64,000 nt of DNA from NORP240 sp046047495. Lineage in GTDB: Bacteria; Pseudomonadota; Gammaproteobacteria; Pseudomonadales; Pseudohongiellaceae. The notes beneath the pieces are model-generated. The model was not told the origin of the DNA, did not search any database, and worked only from the letters and a program-made list of their open reading frames with translations. The DNA lies in contig JBJOHV010000041.1 of NCBI GenBank assembly GCA_046047495.1, positions 1-64,000 of the forward strand. Direction: 5' to 3'. The translations under genes and the position numbers were made by a program. Shown in pieces: positions 1 to 8,314 of this stretch (positions are counted from its first letter, which is position 1; the number at the start of each line of letters is the position of its first letter).

Positions 1-1098
1 GCCGCCGAGGGCATCGATCTGCCCCGCACCATTGCCTGGTCCGCCTATCCCACCGGCACCGGAGGCTACAGCCAGGCGGTGGCCATCGGCAATATCCTGC
101 AGCGTACCTACAAGGTAAACCTGCGGGTGATTCCCGGTCGCAACGACGTGTCACGGCTGGCCACCCTGCGGGCCAACCGGGTGCATTTTTCCGCCGGCGG
201 CTCCGAAGCAGTCTATGCCCAGGAAGGCATCCTGAATTTTGCCGCAAGGATCTGGGGACCCCAACCGATCCGTGCCCTGCTGTCCAATTTCTCCGACAGC
301 TGCAGTTTCAACTTCGCCACCGCCGCCGATGCCAATATACAGTCCGTGGCGGACGTCAAGGGCAAGCGGGTCACCTTCGTGCAGGGTGCGCCGTCCCTCA
401 ACAACGCCACCGCCGCCCTGCTGTCCTATGCCAACCTGACCTGGGACGATGTCACGCCGGTGGAAGTGGGCGGATACAACGCCTCCATCGATGCGGTGCT
501 CAACAACCGGGCGGACGTGGTGGGCGGGGCCTGCAATTCACCGCCGTTTCTGCGCATCGAAGCCTCACCGCGGGGGTTGAAATTTGTCGCCTTTCCCCAT
601 GCGGATACGCAAGCCGTGGAACGGGTGCGGGCGCGGCTGCCCTGGTATGTGCCCCATATCGCCACCGAGGGACCCACATTGCCAACGGAGGGCTTGGAGG
701 TATTCACCTCCGCCTATCCCTTCCTGGTGGGCATGGACAGCTCCGACGACACCATGGTCTACAACCTTGTGAAGGTGATGCACCGGCACTTCGATGAATA
801 CAAGGATAATGCACCTGGCGCCTCGGGCTGGATCATGGACCGTCAGAAATTCGAACAGGCCTTCGTGCCCTATCATCCCGCCGCCATCCGCTATTTCCGG
901 GAAATCGGCGTCTGGAGTGACGCGGCGGAAGCCAAACAGCAGGAGAACTTGCGCCGGCAAGTCGTTTTGATGAGTGCCTGGCAGGAGTTTTTGCCCACGG
1001 CTCCCGAAGGCTATCAGGCCTTCGAGACAGCCTGGCTGGCGGCCCGTCTGGAGGCGCTGGAAGCTGCGGGTATGGTGACCCTGGCGGACAGTCTATGA
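1..1098 (+). CDS. TAXI-family TRAP transporter solute-binding protein (5' end outside window)
   Basis: This is the periplasmic substrate-binding subunit of a TRAP transporter of the TAXI type, which captures a small organic acid-like ligand for sodium-driven uptake. The frame is open from base 1, so the gene starts upstream; 365 residues are visible and the signal peptide is missing. The early stretch PTGTGGYSQAVAIGNIL is the typical ligand-binding segment of TAXI proteins, and the ADVKGKRVTFVQGAPS segment with the following GGYNASIDAVLNNRADVVGG fits the second lobe. Its stop overlaps the start of the fused permease by four bases (ATGA), so the two are translationally coupled. The ligand cannot be deduced. 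An internal GTG at 79 is not the true start because homology continues upstream of it. Confidence 0.88.
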   Translation, partial: AAEGIDLPRTIAWSAYPTGTGGYSQAVAIGNILQRTYKVNLRVIPGRNDVSRLATLRANRVHFSAGGSEAVYAQEGILNFAARIWGPQPIRALLSNFSDSCSFNFATAADANIQSVADVKGKRVTFVQGAPSLNNATAALLSYANLTWDDVTPVEVGGYNASIDAVLNNRADVVGGACNSPPFLRIEASPRGLKFVAFPHADTQAVERVRARLPWYVPHIATEGPTLPTEGLEVFTSAYPFLVGMDSSDDTMVYNLVKVMHRHFDEYKDNAPGASGWIMDRQKFEQAFVPYHPAAIRYFREIGVWSDAAEAKQQENLRRQVVLMSAWQEFLPTAPEGYQAFETAWLAARLEALEAAGMVTLADSL

Positions 1099-3077
1099 CC
1101 CATGAGAGCTTTGCCGAAGATCCCGCCACCGTCCATGACGAGAATGAAGCCGTCGACATCGGCCGCTACCGTGAATTGAGCAAACCCTGGCGCATCACCA
1201 TGGCAGTGATGACCACCACGGCCACCCTGCTGGCCATCAACCAGATTTTCAATCTGGGATTTCTGGTTGATCAGGTAATGCTGGATGGCCGCTACCTGTA
1301 TCTGATCACCGGCATCATGCTGTGCATGGTGTTCATCACGTTTCCCGCCACCAAAAAACAGTTACACCACATTCCCTGGTTCGATGTGGTCATCATGGTC
1401 ACCATCGGGGTGATGTTTCTCTATTATGCGTGGTTTGCCGAGCGCATCGTGCTGGAAGCCTGGGAATACGCCGCGCCTCCCATCGGCGTGGTCCTGGCCA
1501 TCATCACCTGGGCGATCATTCTGGAAGCCGGGCGACGGGCCGGTGGCTGGCCCATTTTCTTCATCGTCACCGTCATTTCCTTGTATCCCATGTACGCAGA
1601 CCGCATGCCCGACGTGGTGGCTGGCATCGGCATGCCGCTGCAGGATGTGGCGATCTTTCACATTCTGGGTGAGGAGAGTCTGTTCGGCATACCCATGCAG
1701 ACCTTTGCCCAGCTGGTATTCGGCTTCCTGTTGTTCGGAGTGGCTCTGCAGTTTACCGGTGGCGGTCCGTTCTTCATCCACTTCGCCTTTGCCCTGCTGG
1801 GCCATCTGCGGGGTGGTCCGGCCAAGGTGGCCATCTTCTCCAGCGGGCTGATGGGCTCCATGAGCGGTGGTCCGGTGACCAATGTGCTCACCACCGGACC
1901 CTTGACCATTCCGGCCATGCGCCGTATCGGCTTTTCCAAGGGCTACGCGGCGGGTGTGGAAGCCTGTGCGTCCACCGGTGGCGTGCTGATGCCTCCGGTC
2001 ATGGGTGCCACCGCGTTTGTGATGGCCAGTTTCCTCAACGTCAGCTACGTCACTGTGGCGGTGGCGGCCATCGTGCCCTCCCTGTTGTATTTCTTTGGCC
2101 TGTTCATGCAGATCGATGCCTATGCGGCGCGCAACAACCTGCAGGGGCTGCCCCGGGAAGAGCTGCCGCGACTCAGGGAGGTGTTCAAGGAAGGCTGGTA
2201 TTTCATTGCCGTCTTCGTCACCCTGATCTGGCTGCTGGTCTACATGCAAAGAGAGGCGGCTGCCCCCTTCTGGGCGACCCTGGTGCTGATTATCGTCAAT
2301 CAGTTCACCTCCCACCGGCTGAACCTGGAGAAGTTCATGCTGATGGTGGCGGCCACCGGCAAGCTGATGGCGGAACTGGCAGGCATCCTGGCCGCCATCG
2401 GTCTCATCATCGGCGCCCTGGCAGTCACCGGTATGGCCGGTACCCTGGCCAATGATCTGGTGTACCTGGCGGGCGACAATGTGCTGGTGCTGCTGATCAT
2501 GGGGGCGCTTACCAGTTTCATCCTGGGCATCGGCATGACGGTGACCGCCGCCTATATCTTCCTGGCCATCGTACTGGCACCGGCCCTCATCAATGCCGGC
2601 CTGGATCCCCTGGCCACCCACATGTTCATCATGTACTGGGGCATGCTCAGCTTCATCACCCCGCCGGTGGCGCTGGCGGCGTTCGCGGCCGCTTCGGTGG
2701 CCAATGTGTCCGCCATGCGGGCCGGCCTGGAGGCCATGCGCCTGGGCGCCATCATTTATTTCATACCGTTCTTCTTCGTGTTCAATCCGGCCATGCTGCT
2801 GCAGGGAACCTTCATGGAAGGCTTCCTCGTCATTTCCACCGCGCTGCTGGGGGTGAGCCTGGTATCGGCGTCCCTGCAGGGTTATCTGCTGTGGGTCGGG
2901 GATCTGGGCAATTCGCCCCTGGGTATGGCATCCAGGGCGCTCATCGGTCTGGCGGGGCTGACCTTTGCGGTGCCCGGCGGCGGCTTGCTTGGTATCAGCC
3001 GACTGTTATTGTATGGCAGTGGCGCGGTCCTGCTGGCCGCCGGTGTCGCGCTCATTCTGTTCAGGAGAAAAACATGA
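1095..3077 (+). CDS. TRAP transporter permease, fused 4TM/12TM (TAXI-associated)
   Basis: A 660-residue polytopic inner-membrane protein that carries the small (DctQ-like) and large (DctM-like) TRAP subunits in one chain, as is usual for TAXI systems. The first 30 residues are soluble, then hydrophobic segments run nearly to the C-terminus. The conserved DctM core lies at about residues 250-305, with GSMSGGPVTNVLTTGPLTIP followed by STGGVLMPPVMGA, close to the family signature. The start overlaps the binding-protein stop (ATGA) and the stop overlaps the CapA-like start at 3074, so binding protein, permease and CapA-like protein form one coupled unit. The transported ligand is unknown. Confidence 0.9.
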   Translation: MTHESFAEDPATVHDENEAVDIGRYRELSKPWRITMAVMTTTATLLAINQIFNLGFLVDQVMLDGRYLYLITGIMLCMVFITFPATKKQLHHIPWFDVVIMVTIGVMFLYYAWFAERIVLEAWEYAAPPIGVVLAIITWAIILEAGRRAGGWPIFFIVTVISLYPMYADRMPDVVAGIGMPLQDVAIFHILGEESLFGIPMQTFAQLVFGFLLFGVALQFTGGGPFFIHFAFALLGHLRGGPAKVAIFSSGLMGSMSGGPVTNVLTTGPLTIPAMRRIGFSKGYAAGVEACASTGGVLMPPVMGATAFVMASFLNVSYVTVAVAAIVPSLLYFFGLFMQIDAYAARNNLQGLPREELPRLREVFKEGWYFIAVFVTLIWLLVYMQREAAAPFWATLVLIIVNQFTSHRLNLEKFMLMVAATGKLMAELAGILAAIGLIIGALAVTGMAGTLANDLVYLAGDNVLVLLIMGALTSFILGIGMTVTAAYIFLAIVLAPALINAGLDPLATHMFIMYWGMLSFITPPVALAAFAAASVANVSAMRAGLEAMRLGAIIYFIPFFFVFNPAMLLQGTFMEGFLVISTALLGVSLVSASLQGYLLWVGDLGNSPLGMASRALIGLAGLTFAVPGGGLLGISRLLLYGSGAVLLAAGVALILFRRKT

Positions 3078-4486
3078 AAACACCTGACTCTGTTGCATCT
3101 GCCATCCATCCGCTGCAGGCCCTGACCCTGGCGGTGAGCCTGCTGGCAAGCCAGGCCGTGCTGTCCCAGCCGGAAGCCATCGAACTCACCAGCAGCGTGG
3201 ATGACGGCTTCACCATCGCCACGGTGGGTGATCTGATCATTTCCCATCCGCTCACCCATTTGCAGGACGAGCCGGATTTCGCCGGTGTCCTTGAAATATT
3301 GCAGAGTGCTGACGTGGCCACCGGCAATATGGAAACCCAGATCATCGATGCCCGCACATTCACCGGCAGCAACGGCGGCGGCACCCATGGGGCCGAACCC
3401 GAGTCCGCCGAGTACCTCAAGACCATGGGTTTCGACATCGTGGCGCGCCCCAATAACCATGCCAATGACTTCGGTCCCGAGGGGCTGGTGGAAACCAGCC
3501 GGCATCTCGATCGCGCCGGGCTGCAGCATGCCGGCTATGGCCAGAATTACTGGGCGGCCCGTTCCGCCCGCTTCTATACCAGCGAGAAGGGCCGTGTGGG
3601 GATGGTGGCCACCACGGCAGGCACATCGGCTGCGGCCGTACCGGGTCGGGGCGAATGGACCGGCCGGGGCGGCCTCAGCAATCTCGGTGTGCGACAGTTT
3701 CTGATGGTTCCCGCCGCCGATTTCGAGGCCGTGCGCACCCTGCGCAACCACTTTCCCAATGGCACCGGCTTCTATGCCCGTGGTGCCAACAGCGACGAGC
3801 AGATCACTTTGCTGGGTAACGAATTCCGCAAGGCGGCGCCGGACGTGCGGGAGGCTTACTTCGACTATGAAATGAATGCCGGGGACCTGCGGGACATTCT
3901 CGGGGCGGTGCGGGAAGGCAAGCTGCGTTCGGATTTCATCACCCTGGCCATCCACTCCCATGATTTCCGCGACACCCGCGGCGGCTACCGCGGCCTGGAC
4001 ATTCCCGAGGCGGAGCATCTGGACACCAACCCCAGCGTGGCCAGCTATCTGGAGCAACTGGCCCGCACCGCCATCGACAACGGTGCCGACCTGTTCCAGG
4101 GCACCGGTGTGCACGTGCTGCGGGGCATCGAGATCTATCAGGGCAAGCCGATTTTTTACGGTCTGGGTGAGTTCCTGCGGCAGCGGGACATCGGTGGTCT
4201 GGCGGGGCGCGGCGATCCCGGCCGCGACAGCTGTGAGGGCTGCCCGTTCCCCGCCAAGTACGAAAGCATCGTGGCGGTCAGTGAGTACCGTGGGGGCCGG
4301 GTGGCGGAGATCCGGCTGCATCCCATCGAACTGGGCTATGACAGTCCCCGCATGGCCCATCGGGGCGTGCCGCGCCTGGTGGGCGGAGATACGGCGCGAC
4401 GCATACTGGAGCGCCTGCAGACCCTGTCTGCACCCTATGGCACCGAGATCACGATCCGCGGCAACGTGGGCTATATCCGGCCCTGA
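3074..4486 (+). CDS. CapA-family (PGA_cap) metallophosphatase-fold protein, exported
   Basis: A 470-residue protein of the CapA family, which has a calcineurin-like metal-dependent phosphoesterase fold and includes poly-gamma-glutamate capsule proteins. The start at 3074 overlaps the permease stop (ATGA) and is preceded by AGGAGA; the first 34 residues look like a signal peptide, ending near ASQAVLSQ. Expected metal-site motifs are present in order: GDLIISHPL near residue 53, GNMETQI near 85, NNHANDFG near 130, HSHD near 292, and a C-terminal GTGVHVLRGIEIYQGKPIFY followed by GLGEF. No other capsule gene is nearby. Coupling to a TRAP transporter suggests processing of an imported or cell-surface compound, but that is inference. 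Confidence 0.8.
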   Translation: MKTPDSVASAIHPLQALTLAVSLLASQAVLSQPEAIELTSSVDDGFTIATVGDLIISHPLTHLQDEPDFAGVLEILQSADVATGNMETQIIDARTFTGSNGGGTHGAEPESAEYLKTMGFDIVARPNNHANDFGPEGLVETSRHLDRAGLQHAGYGQNYWAARSARFYTSEKGRVGMVATTAGTSAAAVPGRGEWTGRGGLSNLGVRQFLMVPAADFEAVRTLRNHFPNGTGFYARGANSDEQITLLGNEFRKAAPDVREAYFDYEMNAGDLRDILGAVREGKLRSDFITLAIHSHDFRDTRGGYRGLDIPEAEHLDTNPSVASYLEQLARTAIDNGADLFQGTGVHVLRGIEIYQGKPIFYGLGEFLRQRDIGGLAGRGDPGRDSCEGCPFPAKYESIVAVSEYRGGRVAEIRLHPIELGYDSPRMAHRGVPRLVGGDTARRILERLQTLSAPYGTEITIRGNVGYIRP

Positions 4487-4496
4487 CATTGAATAA

Positions 4497-4522
4497 CCGG
4501 CAGGGGTGAATTACCCTGCCGG
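4497..4522 (+). terminator. intercistronic hairpin (9-bp perfect stem, no U-run)
   Basis: CCGGCAGGG at 4497-4505 pairs perfectly with CCCTGCCGG at 4514-4522 around an 8-base loop. It lies 11 bases after the CapA-like stop and before the NHL gene. No T tract follows, so it is either a factor-assisted terminator or an mRNA-stabilising hairpin separating the two genes. Confidence 0.45.
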
Positions 4523-4580
4523 GTGTGTGACCTGCCCACTCCGGGTTCTCTCGACAATAACCATAAGAAGGAGATGCGCC

Positions 4581-5654
4581 ATGGAATCCCGCGCCATCCG
4601 CAATGCAGTCCTGGCAGCCCTGTTGCCGACTCTGTTCTGTGCCAGTGCTGTGGCCCAACTGACCCCCATCAACAATGCCCCGAATCCCTATTCCAGCGTG
4701 GATGGCTGGGCGGTCTTGCCCGACGGACGGGAATGGGGTTCCACCGCCGGGGTGGACATCGATCCCGATGGTATCCATCTGTGGGCCATCGACCGTTGCG
4801 GCGCCAACAGTTGCATCGGCCAGGACATGCATCCCATCGTCAAGATCGATCCCCAGGGGCAGGTGGTCATGCAGCTGGGCGGCGGTGGACGCATCCTGTT
4901 TCCCCATGGTCTGCACGTGGATGCAGACGGCAATGTCTGGGTCACCGATGGCCAGGGCCCCCGGGAGGACAATCCTGCCACCGCCGGCAAGGGTCATGCG
5001 GTCTACAAGTTCAGCCCCGGCGGCGAGCTGCTGTTGACCCTGGGTACGCCCGGTATCGAGGGTAACGGGGAAGGGCCGCTGCTGAGCGAGCCCTGTGATG
5101 TGGTCACCGATGCCGACGGCAACATCTATGTGGGTGACGGCCATAGCGGCCAGAATCCCGATGCACCACCGGACACGGTGGCCCGCATCGTCAAGTTCGA
5201 TGCCAACGGCAACTTCATCAAATCCTGGGGGCGGCTGGGTTCCGGCCCCGGCGAACTGCGCACACCCCATGCCCTGGACATCGATTCCCACAACCGGCTG
5301 GTGGTGGGAGATCGCGGGAACAATCGATTGCAGATATTTGATTTGGAAGGCAATTATATTGGCGAGTTAAAGTCGTTTAGCAGGCCCAGCGGCATCTATA
5401 TCACGGCTGATGACACGATCTATGTGGCGGATTCCGAGTCGGAGTTCGACGAGGTGCGCAATCCCGGCTGGCGTCCCGGCATCCGGGTCGGCAGCCTGCT
5501 GACCGGCAAAGTGGATTACTTCATCGACGGCGTGGTGGAAGCCTATCCCAACGGATCCAATCCGGAGGGGGTCGCCGTGGATGCCTATGGCAATGTGTAT
5601 GGCGCGGTGGTGTCCGGTGGTGGCGCCATGGTGAAATCCTATCGTCCCCGCTGA
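4581..5654 (+). CDS. exported NHL-repeat six-bladed beta-propeller protein
   Basis: A 357-residue secreted beta-propeller. The start at 4581 has a strong AAGAAGGAGA ribosome site and gives a signal peptide ending at about residue 26 (ASAVAQ). NHL-type blades recur as GVDIDPDGIHLWAIDR, GLHVDADGNVWVTDGQG, DVVTDADGNIYVGDGHSG, ALDIDSHNRLVVGDRGNNR, GIYITADDTIYVADSESE and GVAVDAYGNVYGAVVSGG, consistent with six blades. Such propellers act as periplasmic binding scaffolds or as peptidylglycine lyase-like or lactonase-like enzymes; I see no feature that decides this. It is followed nine bases later by another exported protein, with which it is probably co-transcribed. Confidence 0.8.
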   Translation: MESRAIRNAVLAALLPTLFCASAVAQLTPINNAPNPYSSVDGWAVLPDGREWGSTAGVDIDPDGIHLWAIDRCGANSCIGQDMHPIVKIDPQGQVVMQLGGGGRILFPHGLHVDADGNVWVTDGQGPREDNPATAGKGHAVYKFSPGGELLLTLGTPGIEGNGEGPLLSEPCDVVTDADGNIYVGDGHSGQNPDAPPDTVARIVKFDANGNFIKSWGRLGSGPGELRTPHALDIDSHNRLVVGDRGNNRLQIFDLEGNYIGELKSFSRPSGIYITADDTIYVADSESEFDEVRNPGWRPGIRVGSLLTGKVDYFIDGVVEAYPNGSNPEGVAVDAYGNVYGAVVSGGGAMVKSYRPR

Positions 5655-5663
5655 GGAGGCAAC

Positions 5664-6698
5664 ATGATGTTTTGCAAGCTTCAAGAGGCAGCCGTTCCGT
5701 TCCGACTTCCGAGACTGCATGTGGCCCTGGCAGCCGGCCTGCTGACCCTGGCATCGACGGTCGGTGCTGCCGAGCCGTATGCGGTACCCCGCACCGTCGA
5801 TGGCCAGCCCGATCTGCAGGGGGTGTGGGCCAACAACACCATCACACCGGTGGAGCGTCCGGCCGTGTTCGGCGACAAGGAATTTCTAACCGATGAGGAT
5901 GTGGAATTTCTCAACCGGCGCATCGCCGAGATCACCGCCCAGGACGGCGATGCCCTGTTTGGCGGCGGCGTGCTGGAAGCCGCCTTCTCCGGTGAGGTGC
6001 AGTCCTACGATCCCTCCACCGGCAATTACGACCAGGCCTGGATGGCCCAACGCAGTGTGCACCGGCGTACCTCCCAGATCACCGACCCACCCGACGGCCG
6101 TTATCCGGCCCGCACCGAAGCGGCCATCGCCATGGCGGCGGAGCGGCGCCAGCATCGGGAATTGCACCCTGCGGACTCTTGGGAGGACCGGCCCCTCAGT
6201 GAGCGCTGCCTCAGTTACGGTGCGCCTTATCTGGGCTCCGGCTACAACAGTTACTGGCAAATCGTGCAGTCCCGGGACCACGTCACCATCATCCAGGAGA
6301 TGATCCACGATGTGCGCATCATTCCCCTGACGGACAAGCCACGCCTCGACGACAAGATCACCCTGTGGCATGGCGCCAGCCGCGGCTGGTGGGAGGGGGA
6401 CACCCTGGTGATCGAGACCTCCAATTACTCCGACAAGAGCGACTACGGCCCCGACGTGTCCCGCAAGGTGAATCTGGAGAAACTCAGCCGCATCTCCGAC
6501 ACCGCGCTGCGCTATGAGATCACCTCCCATGATCCCGGCACCTATGTCGCTCCCTACACCCGGGAAATCATTTTCGATCACAGTCCCGATCCGATATTCG
6601 AGTATGCCTGCCACGAAGGCAATTACGGCATGCAGTACATCCTGTCCGGACATCGGGCGGAGGAGCAGCGGGCCCGGGCCGGAGAGAACGGCAACTAG
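5664..6698 (+). CDS. exported protein of unknown function (344 aa)
   Basis: A 344-residue protein with an N-terminal export signal (hydrophobic stretch at about residues 17-35, ending VGAAEP). The start at 5664 follows GAGGAGGC. The mature N-terminus, VPRTVDGQPDLQGVWANNTI, is a recurring motif of an uncharacterised family that I associate with environmental proteobacteria and acidobacteria, often near catabolic genes. The central region holds HGASRGWWEGDTLVIETSNY and a C-terminal acidic part. There is no recognised catalytic motif. It sits nine bases after the NHL propeller and six before a rhodanese gene, suggesting one transcript. Confidence 0.6.
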   Translation: MMFCKLQEAAVPFRLPRLHVALAAGLLTLASTVGAAEPYAVPRTVDGQPDLQGVWANNTITPVERPAVFGDKEFLTDEDVEFLNRRIAEITAQDGDALFGGGVLEAAFSGEVQSYDPSTGNYDQAWMAQRSVHRRTSQITDPPDGRYPARTEAAIAMAAERRQHRELHPADSWEDRPLSERCLSYGAPYLGSGYNSYWQIVQSRDHVTIIQEMIHDVRIIPLTDKPRLDDKITLWHGASRGWWEGDTLVIETSNYSDKSDYGPDVSRKVNLEKLSRISDTALRYEITSHDPGTYVAPYTREIIFDHSPDPIFEYACHEGNYGMQYILSGHRAEEQRARAGENGN

Positions 6699-6704
6699 CC
6701 CGCC

Positions 6705-7103
6705 ATGCCCATCATCAAGCAGGGGTTCATGGCGCTGGTGCAGCGCGCCGAGCAGCAGGTTCGCAGTCTTGATTCCCAGGCTGTGGCCCAGCGCCTGAAC
6801 CAGCCCGGTGTGCTGCTGGTGGACCTGCGGGATATCCGGGAACTGAAACGGGAGGGCCGGATTCCGGGGTCGGTGCACGTGCCGCGCGGCATGCTGGAAT
6901 TCTGGATCGACCCGGACAGCCCCTATTACCGCAATTTTTTCGACGCCGCAGACGAAATCATTCTTTATTGCAACAAGGGCTGGCGTTCCGCTCTGGCGGC
7001 CCAGACCCTGCAGGACATGGGGCTGAACAACGTCGCCCACCTGCGGGGCGGGCTGGAACAATGGTTGCTGGATGACGGAGCACTCGAGCGGGATCCGCCC
7101 TGA
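6705..7103 (+). CDS. rhodanese-like sulfurtransferase domain protein
   Basis: A 132-residue single-domain rhodanese, probably cytoplasmic. The chain contains the DLRDIRELKREGRIPGSVHV segment typical of the fold, an LYCNKGWRS active loop with the catalytic cysteine at residue 89, and the C-terminal HLRGGLEQW helix motif. Such proteins carry sulfane sulfur on the cysteine and pass it to acceptors. The active loop CNKGWRS is intact, so activity is plausible. The gene follows the exported 344-residue protein by six bases; the neighbours do not identify a partner. Confidence 0.82.
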   Translation: MPIIKQGFMALVQRAEQQVRSLDSQAVAQRLNQPGVLLVDLRDIRELKREGRIPGSVHVPRGMLEFWIDPDSPYYRNFFDAADEIILYCNKGWRSALAAQTLQDMGLNNVAHLRGGLEQWLLDDGALERDPP

Positions 7104-7175
7104 GTCTGCGCTGGACGTCAGCGACCAGCCCTGACTATGATGAACCCGGTTTCCTGCCTCTGACGGACTGATCCC

Positions 7176-8252
7176 ATGTCGAACTTATCCCGCTTTCAAT
7201 CCACCCGCCGCGGACTGCTGCGGGCCCTGGTCGTCGCCCCAGTATGGCCGGCACTGTCTGCCCTGAGCCGCACCGCCGTGGCGCAGTCAGCCACACCCAT
7301 CGGTGCCCGCAAGCTGCACAGCTTTTCCCTCAAGGTGAGCGATGTGGCCCGTTCCCTGGATTTTTACCAGGGGCTTTTCGGCTGTCCCATCCAGGCCCGT
7401 CACGGCGACACGGTGCTGTTGCGCATCGGTGCCGGGCCTTATTTCTTTTCCCTCACCCCCACCGGCCCCGGTGAGGCGCCGGGCATCACCAGCATCGGCA
7501 TTTCGGTGCCGGATTTTGATCTGGACCGGGTGCAGGGGCAGCTGGTGGCCCATGGCATCAGTCCGGCCACTACATCCGATGCGGGCGGATTGGCCCTGGC
7601 CAACCGCAGCTGGGTCCGCAGCCGCGGGCCCGAGCAGGGGGGCAGCGGCACCCGGGAGCTGTTCTTCGCGGATCGGGACGGCCTGGTCTATCAGCTCAGT
7701 GATCCGGCCTATTGCGGCGGCAGCGGGCCCCTGGGAAACAGCTGCGAAGCCGTGGAGCCCAGTTCCCGTGAGGCACGCCTGCAGTTGCTGGAACTGAGTC
7801 ATTTCACCAACCGGGTTCACAACAGCACGGTTGCCAACAGTTACCACCGTGCCCTGTTCGGTCTCGAATTCCAGGCCAGCCAGGGGCCGGGCGCACCGGT
7901 GATCGGTGTGGGGGATGGCATTCAATTCCTCATGTACATCGGTGGTGCCGGGGAGGGCGAGCCGACCCGGCCCGGTGTCATCGACCATGTGTGTCTGAGC
8001 GTGGCGGATTTCGATGTGGAGCGAATTCTGGCCGTGCTTACGGAGTACGGGCTGACGGCCCGTTCCGATCCCGCCAACACGCCGCCCCTGGTGCACTACA
8101 TCAGTTTGCGCATGCCCAACCGCGGCGGCGCGGAAGGGGGGACTCCGGAGCTTTATTTCTCCGATCCGGACGGCATTCGCATCCAGCTGCAGGATCCCGG
8201 CTACTGTGGTGGCACCGGGTATCTCGGAGATGATTGCTCGGCGCCGGTATGA
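7176..8252 (+). CDS. Tat-exported double VOC (glyoxalase-fold) protein
   Basis: A 358-residue protein with two vicinal-oxygen-chelate domains (about residues 46-176 and 205-345). The N-terminus carries a twin-arginine signal (RR at 11-12 in STRRGLLRAL, hydrophobic core, AVAQ near 36), so the protein is likely folded, perhaps with its metal, before export. Each domain ends with a matching cysteine-bearing tail: DPAYCGGSGPLGNSC after the first and DPGYCGGTGYLGDDC after the second, evidence of internal duplication. VOC proteins include dioxygenases, glyoxalases and binding proteins; the reaction is unknown. A second exported VOC protein is encoded at 33.6-34.5 kb. Confidence 0.8.
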   Translation: MSNLSRFQSTRRGLLRALVVAPVWPALSALSRTAVAQSATPIGARKLHSFSLKVSDVARSLDFYQGLFGCPIQARHGDTVLLRIGAGPYFFSLTPTGPGEAPGITSIGISVPDFDLDRVQGQLVAHGISPATTSDAGGLALANRSWVRSRGPEQGGSGTRELFFADRDGLVYQLSDPAYCGGSGPLGNSCEAVEPSSREARLQLLELSHFTNRVHNSTVANSYHRALFGLEFQASQGPGAPVIGVGDGIQFLMYIGGAGEGEPTRPGVIDHVCLSVADFDVERILAVLTEYGLTARSDPANTPPLVHYISLRMPNRGGAEGGTPELYFSDPDGIRIQLQDPGYCGGTGYLGDDCSAPV

Positions 8253-8314
8253 CAGAATGGCGCGGCAATCGTCATGAGCTTCGCGCTACACATCAGCAGC
8301 AAAGGGAATCAGCA

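Noticed and set aside
1362..2621. Long open frame on the - strand (419 codons) opposite the TRAP permease
   Set aside because: His/Gln/Gly-rich composition typical of the antisense of a hydrophobic gene; no motif, no ribosome site, and the + strand permease is certain.
2882..4489. 535-codon - strand frame opposite the CapA-like gene
   Set aside because: Antisense shadow; the + strand frame has a signal peptide and CapA motifs.
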